Assembly (NCBI GenBank): GCA_030043175.1
Contig: JASHYD010000016.1
Coordinates: 1-5,706 of the forward strand
Direction of reading: 5' to 3'
Source of the DNA: Xanthobacteraceae bacterium
GTDB taxonomy: Bacteria; Pseudomonadota; Alphaproteobacteria; Rhizobiales; Xanthobacteraceae
DNA length: 5,706 nucleotides
Part shown: piece by piece, positions 1 through 4,970 of the stretch
How the letters are laid out: each line of letters begins with the position of its first letter
How positions within the stretch are numbered: the first letter of the stretch is position 1
Translations under genes and position numbers: made by a program
The notes under the pieces: generated by a model
The model's input: only the letters and a program-made list of their open reading frames with translations
Told to the model about the DNA's origin: nothing
Databases searched by the model: none

Positions 1-916
1 ACCGTCGAGCCGTCGCGCTTCGACCTCAGGATCATGGGCACGCCGCGGCGCGGGACGCGCGCGAGCACCTGCTCTGCATCGCCGTAAAATTTGATCGTCC
101 CCTCGTCCGTCGTCTCCTCTAGAGCATGCCATACGGTCGCACCGGTCTTGTGATGGATGATCCGAATTGCCGTGGGGGCGTCCTTCGGCCGATAGTCCGG
201 CCATGCCAGATAGCCGGCGAGCACGTTTTCGGGCCGCTGCAAGAACTCAAAGCACACCACCGCCGCCGCAGCGATTTGTAGACTTGCTCTCGCGTGGCCG
301 CAGGCTTGATAGCCTTGACGCGGTTCTTTTTCGTCACGCCCTGCCACGGGTTCGGCACGTCGCGATTGAAGACGTCGGGGTAGAGGCGATGCACCGTTTT
401 CCAGGCTCCCCGGCAGATTACGATAACCTTTTCCGCTTGCCTCAACCGCTGGCCACGGGAGCCTTGGCACAGGCGCTCGTAGATTTCGTCAACAGCCGCA
501 GGGGTAAGTGATTTGACCAGCCGGTCCCCTACGCGGTCGCCCTGTTTCGTAACCATATCTGCGACCGCCAACATGCAGCGTTCATAGTCGGGTCGCGATC
601 GCTCGGACACCTTCTCGCGGTAGCGGATGCTCGCCTTGAACTCCCGGAATAGCCAATCGACGCTTCCGTAGCGGATAGCACCGGGAATAGGCTCGCCTTT
701 CTTGGCGCCTGCCCACTCGTCAAATCGCGCATTCAAAGCCGCCGCACGGCCGCCTTTCCCGTCTTTCCCGCACGCGGTCGCGTAATCGTCCCCGAGCGGC
801 TCATTCGCGATCGGGCAGCCGAGCTTGCGGTAGCGCGTCGGAACGTTGAAATAGAACGCAGTGCCGCGCTTAGCGAGCGTCTTCGCGATGACGTATCGAG
901 GAAGCGGCAACGTCAC
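1..916 (-). pseudogene. Frameshifted tyrosine recombinase/integrase, 3' end beyond window
   Basis: This is a site-specific integrase of the tyrosine recombinase superfamily, of the kind found with rhizobial integrative elements. It would cut and join element and chromosome ends. The N-terminal part reads openly from 916 and includes the family-like stretches RYVIAKTLAKRGTAFYFNVP and YRKLGCPIANEPLG, followed by a helical core-binding region (SRPDYERCMLAVADMVTKQG, RQAEKVIVICRGAWKTVHRL). After TREQVYK (about 276) the frame is lost and ends at a TAG at 119-121. The expected catalytic-domain sequence continues in another frame from about 275 to the window edge: CFEFLQRPENVLAGYLAW, with the likely box I arginine in QRPEN, then IRIIHHKTGATVWHAL with the likely beta-hairpin lysine. 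The HxxR box and the tyrosine would lie left of base 1. I choose the GTG at 916 because a GGAGG lies 10 bases upstream and the protein then begins TLPLPRYVIAKTL. An in-frame start at 1036 would overlap the upstream gene. Probably inactive unless the shift is a sequencing error. Confidence 0.85.
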
Positions 917-918
917 GG

Positions 919-1155
919 TTACAGATCCTCCGCGAGATCGCGGACGGCCGTCAGCTCCGGCGGCAGGATCGCTTGATCGAGGTCGTCGCGAAGCCATAAT
1001 CTGCGCCGTCCGTCGTTCACCCTGGGGTGCGGACATTCGTTCCCCACTCTTTTCATAAAAGCCTCAACCGAGTCTTCTCCGCAATACCCAGCTGCGACTG
1101 CCGCAGACATTCTGCGCGGCCACGAACCGGGTGGAATGATCGGGGGTCTCGACAC
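919..1155 (-). CDS. Small helix-turn-helix (excisionase-like) protein
   Basis: A 78-residue protein that ends two bases before the integrase start. The sequence PRRMSAAVAAGYCGEDSVEAF (residues about 14-33) followed by MKRVGNECPHPRV and then GRRRLWLRDDLDQAI matches the layout of short MerR/excisionase-type winged helix-turn-helix proteins: a helix-turn-helix around AAGYCGEDSVEAF, a wing, and the typical RRLWLRDDLD segment. Proteins of this form commonly precede phage-type integrases in rhizobia and are thought to act as recombination directionality factors or local regulators; that role is inferred here. The GTG start at 1155 is chosen because an AGAGG lies 6 bases upstream. An internal ATG at 1110 lacks a good binding site and would remove the conserved-looking WPRR lead. 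The frame is intact, unlike the adjacent integrase. Confidence 0.75.
   Translation of the reverse strand: MSRPPIIPPGSWPRRMSAAVAAGYCGEDSVEAFMKRVGNECPHPRVNDGRRRLWLRDDLDQAILPPELTAVRDLAEDL
927..931 (-). promoter_or_regulatory. Ribosome binding site for the integrase GTG start
   Basis: The minus strand reads GGAGG here, 10 bases before the GTG at 916-914. It lies inside the last codons of the upstream helix-turn-helix gene, whose TAA ends two bases before the GTG. This favours GTG 916 over the longer in-frame start at 1036 and suggests translational coupling of the two genes. Confidence 0.6.
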
Positions 1156-1161
1156 GGCGAG

Positions 1162-1166
1162 CCTCT
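1162..1166 (-). promoter_or_regulatory. Ribosome binding site for the helix-turn-helix gene
   Basis: The minus strand reads AGAGG, 6 bases ahead of the GTG at 1155. It lies in the 22-base gap after the DUF2274 stop codon. Two nearby ATGs (at 1181 and 1172) open only frames of two or three codons, so the GTG is the credible start. Confidence 0.5.
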
Positions 1167-1177
1167 ACTTCATTCGG

Positions 1178-1441
1178 TCATGTTTGCGGCGCTGGCCGAG
1201 CTGACTCGTCATTGGCCTGTTTGTGCTTGCCCCTCTGTTTTCGGCGGCTGCACCAAGCGCGATCGGTGTGAAGGAACGCCTGCAGCATGTGCGGTATCAA
1301 TGCTGCGGTTTCGACGGGCTCGTAGAGCCTGCTGTGCTCGGCCGCATAGGCATCGAGCTCTTCCTTGAGAGGCTCCAGCAGCACAATGGTGACGCGCACC
1401 ATACTTTGCTTGGGCAACGGACCAAGTTTCAGATCAGCCAC
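1178..1441 (-). CDS. DUF2274 family protein of the trb conjugation operon
   Basis: An 87-residue protein recognised as DUF2274, a small family of unknown biochemical function usually encoded directly after trbI in Trb-type conjugation operons. The hallmark opening ADLKLGPLP is at residues 2-10, followed by VRVTIVLLEPLKEELDAYAA (about 15-34), then the conserved-looking ALIPHMLQAFLHTDRAW segment (about 47-63). The tail is basic and hydrophilic (SRRKQRGKHKQAN). The start is the GTG at 1441-1439, placing LKLGPLP near the N terminus as in the family, with GGGAGG 8 bases upstream. A longer in-frame reading up to 1618 starts at a TTG and merely runs through a trbI remnant. The frame is intact although the neighbouring trbI and integrase are broken. 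The next gene starts 22 bases downstream, consistent with one transcript. Confidence 0.8.
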   Translation of the reverse strand: MADLKLGPLPKQSMVRVTIVLLEPLKEELDAYAAEHSRLYEPVETAALIPHMLQAFLHTDRAWCSRRKQRGKHKQANDESARPAPQT

Positions 1442-1449
1442 AGTTGTTA

Positions 1450-1455
1450 CCTCCC
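1450..1455 (-). promoter_or_regulatory. Ribosome binding site fixing the DUF2274 GTG start
   Basis: The minus strand reads GGGAGG, 8 bases before the GTG at 1441. It is the last part of the downstream copy of the 111-bp repeat. The equivalent GGAGG in the upstream copy serves the 59-aa ORF. Confidence 0.6.
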
Positions 1456-1560
1456 GATAAAAGCGTCCGCGTCGGCGACCAGATCTTTCAACCCTGATAG
1501 CTCTGAAGACGAGCTCGCGATTGACGATCACCCGCACGGGAAACCCCGGCCGGATGGTGA
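1450..1560 (-). repeat. Imperfect direct repeat, copy B (trbI 3' end, spacer and SD)
   Basis: About 111 bp that aligns with 1764-1874 on the same strand. By eye there are about 17 substitutions and one single-base gap in each copy, so identity is near 83%. Shared blocks include CCGGGGTTTCC, GTGCGGGTGATC, TATCAGGGTTGAAAGA, CCGACGCGGACGC and the final GGAGG. Similarity fades on both sides: upstream the sequences differ before TCAC(C/T)ATCC, and after GGAGG the two downstream genes are unrelated. Confidence 0.85.
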
Positions 1561-1575
1561 TGACCACGGCTACGT
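1488..1575 (-). pseudogene. Degenerate second copy of the trbI 3' end
   Basis: This stretch translates as NVAVVITIRPGFPVRVIVNR followed by ELVF, closely matching the C terminus of the trbI upstream (TIRPGFPVRVIINRDLVLDAY). Near 1498-1502 it has lost one base relative to the intact end, so the frame leaves the expected AYQG-stop; the TATCAGGGTTGA that would encode it is still present but out of frame. No start codon with a binding site and no other part of trbI accompany it. It is best read as a remnant of a diverged trbI copy lying between the 59-aa ORF and DUF2274. The divergence argues against a very recent duplication. Confidence 0.75.
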
Positions 1576-1755
1576 TCACGCGCCACCGCTGAACTGAGCA
1601 AACGGCACCCGTGTGCAATCCTGTGGTTCAAGCGGGGGCCGCTTCGGAAAGAGACTGTCTGGAGCGCGGCCCAGAGAGCCATGACTCGTCGTCACAAAGC
1701 AGGCGGCGCGCGAGATGGAGGACAGAATAGCGGCGGCAATGACAGCAAACTTCAT
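1576..1755 (-). CDS. Small secreted-looking hypothetical protein (59 aa)
   Basis: I do not recognise this protein. The ATG at 1755-1753 is preceded by GGAGG with 8 bases spacing. Residues 1-18 (MKFAVIAAAILSSISRAA) have a short basic start, a hydrophobic core and a small-residue end, consistent with a Sec signal peptide, with possible cleavage after about AA18. The rest is short and proline-rich (LFPKRPPLEPQDCTRVPFAQ) with two cysteines at about 19 and 47. A lipoprotein box is not convincing. It sits between trbI and DUF2274, where these genes are often adjacent, and is bracketed by the two 111-bp repeats. It may be a small periplasmic or entry-exclusion-like accessory of the conjugation module, or a by-product of the rearrangement; no function is assigned. 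Confidence 0.5.
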   Translation of the reverse strand: MKFAVIAAAILSSISRAACFVTTSHGSLGRAPDSLFPKRPPLEPQDCTRVPFAQFSGGA

Positions 1756-1763
1756 AAGTTTCA

Positions 1764-1874
1764 CCTCCGACAAAGGCGTCCGCGTCGGTAGCACGGTCTT
1801 TCAACCCTGATAGGCGTCGAGGACGAGGTCGCGATTGATGATCACCCGCACCGGAAACCCCGGGCGGATAGTGA
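1764..1874 (-). repeat. Imperfect direct repeat, copy A (true trbI 3' end, spacer and SD)
   Basis: The upstream partner of 1450-1560, offset by 314 bases. It holds the last 24 codons and stop of the main trbI reading frame, the 32-base spacer and the GGAGG that serves the 59-aa ORF. In this copy the TrbI frame is correct to its TGA at 1801-1803, so A is the functional-type end and B the degenerate one. Confidence 0.85.
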
Positions 1875-2996
1875 GGGTCGGCTGGATGTTGAGGTTGCGT
1901 TGTGTGATCTGCTGACCGGTCTGACTGAGGCTGTTGCTGCTGCCTTGCCGAAGCGCTGGCGCGATGGCGCTGTCGTTGGCGTTGGCGTTGGAGCCAAGCT
2001 CGGCGCCGATGCCGATCACCGTTGAGAGCATGGCCCCCATGAAGAGCCGGCCCCAGTGCTGATCGACCTCGTCTTCGAGACCGCTAAAGCCTTGCGGATC
2101 GGCGCCGGGCTGGCGCTCCAGCACGATGGAACGGCCAGTCGGCAGCATCAGCCGCGTCCACACCAGGAGCAGCCGGTTCTGTCCGAAGGCGACCTGGCTG
2201 TTATAAGTGCCGATGAGCTTCGAGCCTTGCGGAATCAGCAGCTACCCGCCGGTTGGGCTGTTGTAGACATTCGCGGTGACCTGCGCCGTGACCTGGCTGG
2301 GAAGGTCGGATCGCATGCCGGTAATGAGCGCAGCCGGAATGACCGAGCCGGCCTGCACCACGTAGCGGGAAACCGGATTTTCCAGGTGGTCCGGGCTGAC
2401 GGTCTTGCGATCGACGGCGCTATTCACGCAGGCGACCTTGCGGTCCTGCATGTTGAGAAGCGATCCGGGATCGAGCGGTGCCGCTTCTGCCTGTCCGGCC
2501 GGCGCCGCTTTCTGGTCCGCAGCAGGAGTCGTCGGGGCTGCCGCCGCGGGCCGCTCGCTAGCGCTGGTGGTGGCGAACAGACGGCTGGTGCGCGCCGCCT
2601 CGTTTTCCTGTGCAAGGCGCTGCTGTTCGGGATCGACACCTTCTGCACCAGGCGCAGGTAGGGGCCGGCAGATGTCGCCCGGCACAGGCGGGTCAAGTCG
2701 GGGTGCTCCCTGCGGCGGCTTCTGAGGAAGCCCGGAGTAATCCCGCGGCAGGGTGGACAGGCCGTCAGGCGTCGTCTTGTTTTCAGTGTTGTAAAGCTCC
2801 GACCCGCCGCCAGGCCTTCTGGTTCCCTGATAGAGCGCCCAGATCAGCGCACTGAAGATCACGACGGCTCCGACACCCACGAGGCCGGTCAGTACCTTAC
2901 GGACAGCTGCATCACCGGCGGCCCCTCGCTGCGAAGGCGGAACGCAGCAACAGGCTCATGAGCCCGCTCTGATCGAGCTCGGTCTGGTTCGCTCAC
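1801..2996 (-). pseudogene. trbI: TrbI conjugal transfer protein, frameshift plus in-frame amber
   Basis: TrbI is the VirB10-like component of Trb-type type IV secretion, spanning from inner membrane to periplasm and joining the outer-membrane core. The N terminus reads SEPDRARSERAHEPVAAFRL from a GTG at 2996. The frame then slips near 2895-2904; the next block, RKVLTGLVGVGAVVIFSALI followed by WALYQG, is the single membrane helix. A proline/alanine-rich periplasmic stretch follows, then the VirB10-like domain: YVVQAGSVIPAALITGMRSD, VTAQVTANVYNSPTGG, a TAG at 2242-2244, then in the same frame LLIPQGSKLIGTYNSQVAFG, RSIVLERQPGAD and TIRPGFPVRVIINRD up to TGA at 1801. The total of about 398 codons fits the usual TrbI length, so these are lesions in a nearly full-length gene. 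In relatives the amber position holds an ordinary residue of the GR-x-LLIPQG motif. Translation would stop at about residue 35 and again at about 251. Likely non-functional. A GGGGGA lies 8 bases before GTG 2996. Confidence 0.88.
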
Positions 2997-3102
2997 CACG
3001 TCATTCCCCCATCGTTGCGGAGGATACATTGATCAGCCGACTGAGTCAGGGGATCGACGGCCGTGATAGCGAGGCGAGCACCTTGTAGCGGCCTCAGCCG
3101 CT
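2997..3102. other. 106-bp junction between the deacetylase operon and trbI
   Basis: No gene is supported here. It lies after the stop of the last deacetylase and before the trbI GTG. In Trb operons trbG normally sits immediately upstream of trbI, but nothing in the three minus-strand frames resembles the TrbG (VirB9-like) C terminus. I see no insertion-sequence ends or target-site duplication. An alternative in-frame trbI ATG at 3029 falls here but lacks a good ribosome binding site. Confidence 0.5.
3087..3102 (-). terminator. Weak hairpin abutting the deacetylase stop codon
   Basis: Immediately after the TGA of the last deacetylase gene the minus strand reads AGCGGC, loop TGAG, GCCGCT, a perfect 6-bp GC-rich stem. 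No run of T follows (next bases ACAAGG), so this is not a canonical intrinsic terminator. Its position at the end of the operon makes some role in termination or mRNA 3' protection possible. Confidence 0.3.
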
Positions 3103-4014
3103 TCAGCTTTCCAAGGATCCGTTCGCTGGTCCAGTAATGATATGCTTGGCGACGTCCGCCGCTACGGCCTGCCAGATATGAGGGGTCTTCGCCAACTTGG
3201 CCAGCACGATATCCAGGTAGCGAATGCGGTGCGGAGCGCCGAGGAGCCAGGGATGAATACCGAGATCGAAAAACCGGCCGGAGGTCGCGCCCTCGTCATA
3301 AAGCTGGTCGAACGCCTCCCCGACGATTTGCGGATATCGCGGCATCTGCAGCCGGCGGTCCCACAGGAGATGCATGTCGTCCCATTGGACGTGGTTCGGT
3401 AAAGAGACGATTTGCTGTCCTGCAAGCATGAGGAACGGCTGATCGTCGTTAGGCCAGTCGGCAAGGTAGCGCAGCCCGAGTTTCGACAGGATTGCCGGGG
3501 TGCGGGCTGATTCCGCGTAATCCTGGCCGATCCAGCCTAGCGGCCGGCTTCCCGTGCCGCGCTCGATCCGATCGAGATCGCTTCCAATGGCAGCGAGCTC
3601 TTCCTCATCGGACATCCGACTGGTGATCATCCGATTTGCGGTGCTGCCGTGTGCAGCGAATTCGTAGCCGCGCTTGGCAAAGGCTTCGACAAGATACGGA
3701 AATCTCACGACCGCCTCTGAGTTGGCTGCCACTGTCGCCTTGATGCCGTAGCGATCGAGCAGTTCGATGATGCGGAAAATCCCGACCCGATTGCCGTATT
3801 GATACCAGCTATACTCCCGGCAGTCCGGTCGCGGTCGATCCTTCAAGCGGGGATCGCGGACGATGTTTCTCGGCTGATCGAACTCCATATATTCGAAATA
3901 GAGATAAACGCAGATAGCCAACCGTGCGCCGCCCGGCCACCGCAGCGGCTCTCGCCGTGGAATCGCGGAATAGCGATATAGCGAATGGTCCATGCCGATT
4001 TCGCGCGTGGACAT
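3103..4014 (-). CDS. Polysaccharide deacetylase-fold hydrolase, PuuE-like (distal paralogue)
   Basis: A 303-residue cytoplasmic-looking protein (no signal peptide) of the NodB/polysaccharide-deacetylase superfamily, nearest in style to allantoinase PuuE and related cyclic amide hydrolases. Features are an LRWPGGARLAICVYLYFEYM entry strand (24-43), GNRVGIFRIIELLDRYGIKA (74-93), an AAHGS motif (H122), GWIGQDYAESARTP (160-173), DWPNDDQPF (186-194) and LGIHPWLLGAPHRIRYLD (251-268, H254). The TFDD metal-binding aspartates of classical NodB deacetylases are replaced by E41/E44 and the second histidine of HxxxH is an asparagine (N127). The known PuuE allantoinase is reported to be metal-independent, so this could still be active. 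The start at ATG 4014 is supported by GGAGG 6 bases upstream and lies 17 bases after the preceding paralogue's stop. A longer in-frame reading to 4089 would overlap that gene. The substrate is unknown. Confidence 0.8.
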   Translation of the reverse strand: MSTREIGMDHSLYRYSAIPRREPLRWPGGARLAICVYLYFEYMEFDQPRNIVRDPRLKDRPRPDCREYSWYQYGNRVGIFRIIELLDRYGIKATVAANSEAVVRFPYLVEAFAKRGYEFAAHGSTANRMITSRMSDEEELAAIGSDLDRIERGTGSRPLGWIGQDYAESARTPAILSKLGLRYLADWPNDDQPFLMLAGQQIVSLPNHVQWDDMHLLWDRRLQMPRYPQIVGEAFDQLYDEGATSGRFFDLGIHPWLLGAPHRIRYLDIVLAKLAKTPHIWQAVAADVAKHIITGPANGSLES

Positions 4015-4020
4015 CAAAGT

Positions 4021-4025
4021 CCTCC
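4021..4025 (-). promoter_or_regulatory. Ribosome binding site for the distal deacetylase
   Basis: GGAGG on the minus strand, 6 bases before ATG 4014, in the 17-base gap between the two paralogues. It fixes the start at 4014 rather than the in-frame candidate at 4089. Confidence 0.65.
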
Positions 4026-4031
4026 GTTGGG

Positions 4032-4934
4032 CTATCTCAACAAAGAAATATGATCTTCGATGGCGGGAAGCTGCTGGCGGATGAACCAATCGGCAATCTC
4101 GGCTCCGGTTGCCAACCAGACGCCGTGATGGCGCCGAATATATTCGAGCAAGCGATCGAGATGACGGATCCTATGCGGCTGTCCCATCACCCACGGATGC
4201 AGCGCGATACTCATTACCCGGCGGATGTCGGCACCTTCCCGATAGAGACAATCGAATTGATCCTTCACCGCGAGCACGTACTCTTCCGCATCAATATTCA
4301 ACCGCAGATTCCAGCCATCGTTGACATCCATGGAATACGGCAGCGACAACAGGCGGCCGTGGCGCACCCGCATCGGGAACGGCTGATCGTCGTGATACCA
4401 ATCGACATAATATTGAATACCTGCCTCGGCCACGAGATCAGGCGTTCGGTGATTCCCGCTGCCCGCAGGCGAATACCATCCGGTCAGATCGCGGCCGGTG
4501 AGGCGGCGAAAGGTTGCCGCGCAGTCCTGGATGTAGGCGCGCTCCTGCTCTTCGGTAGCGTCATACATGTAATTCGTGTTGTAGAGGCCGTGGCACATGA
4601 CATCATATTTGCGACTCTCGCATGCCTCCATGATCTCAGGGAAATGTTGGTAGACCGCCAGATTGAGCGAAAGCGTGCATCGCAGCGCATGACGGTCCAA
4701 GACCTCGAGCAGGCGCCATATGCCGACGCGGTTACCGTAGTCGCGCAAGCCGTAATTCATAATATCGGGGTGGGGGCAACGCGGGTACGGATCTCTCTGA
4801 CCCCGCAGGCCCGGCGGTGCGTATTCGAACATCTCTATGTTGGGTACGATCCACAGAGCGAGGCGCGCGTCGTTTGGCCATCGAAGCGAGGGGCGCTCGA
4901 TCAGCGGCGAGTAGACGATGCGGTCAGGCTCCAT
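4032..4934 (-). CDS. Polysaccharide deacetylase-fold hydrolase, PuuE-like (proximal paralogue)
   Basis: A 300-residue protein of the same family as its downstream neighbour. Blocks in order: SLRWPNDARLALWIVPNIEM (16-35) with E34 and E37 where classical enzymes carry aspartates, DYGNRVGIWRLLEVLDRH (65-82), MCHGLYNTNYM (113-123, H115), GWYSPAGSGNHRTPDLV (152-168), DWYHDDQPFPM (178-188) and LHPWVMGQPHRIRHLDRLLE (245-264, H246). The HG after a hydrophobic strand and the late HPW motif are typical of the PuuE-like branch; no signal peptide or membrane segment is seen. The likely reaction is hydrolysis of a C-N bond in a small amide or cyclic amide, by family inference only. The ATG at 4934 follows GAGGAG at a short 3-base spacing. 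It begins 36 bases after the ABC ATPase stop, so the three genes probably share one mRNA. The two paralogues may form a heteromer or act on successive substrates. Confidence 0.82.
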   Translation of the reverse strand: MEPDRIVYSPLIERPSLRWPNDARLALWIVPNIEMFEYAPPGLRGQRDPYPRCPHPDIMNYGLRDYGNRVGIWRLLEVLDRHALRCTLSLNLAVYQHFPEIMEACESRKYDVMCHGLYNTNYMYDATEEQERAYIQDCAATFRRLTGRDLTGWYSPAGSGNHRTPDLVAEAGIQYYVDWYHDDQPFPMRVRHGRLLSLPYSMDVNDGWNLRLNIDAEEYVLAVKDQFDCLYREGADIRRVMSIALHPWVMGQPHRIRHLDRLLEYIRRHHGVWLATGAEIADWFIRQQLPAIEDHISLLR

Positions 4935-4970
4935 GGGCTCCTCGCTCGCGGAAGCGCGGTTGGTTGGTGA

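Noticed and set aside
167..511. A 114-codon plus-strand open frame.
   Set aside because: It lies antisense to strongly family-like integrase sequence, has no recognisable domain and reflects GC-rich codon shadowing.
1442..1618. An N-terminal extension of DUF2274 reading back to a TTG at 1618.
   Set aside because: It translates the out-of-frame trbI remnant. The GTG at 1441 has a strong ribosome binding site and places LKLGPLP at the N terminus as expected for the family.
1450..1874. The possibility that the two direct repeats are attachment sites or insertion-sequence ends.
   Set aside because: The repeats are coding-end homology of TrbI with about 83% identity, not short perfect core sites, and no transposase or terminal inverted repeats lie between them.
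2056..2661. A 201-codon plus-strand open frame opposite trbI.
   Set aside because: It has arginine- and glycine-rich composition typical of an antisense shadow, and the minus strand encodes an obvious TrbI.
3087..3102. A strong intrinsic terminator at the end of the deacetylase operon.
   Set aside because: The stem is only 6 bp and no T-run follows, so it is kept only as a low-confidence hairpin.
2993..3180. An open minus-strand frame ending in a TGA at 2993-2995 that overlaps the trbI GTG as GTGA, resembling the end of an upstream coupled gene.
   Set aside because: Its translation (for example RLRPLQGARLAITAVDPLTQ) does not resemble TrbG or another family I know. Upstream it lies out of frame inside the well-supported deacetylase gene, so it is probably a chance open frame.
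3924..4970. A 348-codon plus-strand open frame, the longest in the window.
   Set aside because: It is antisense to the proximal deacetylase, whose minus-strand product shows clear conserved blocks. The plus-strand product has no recognisable motifs.
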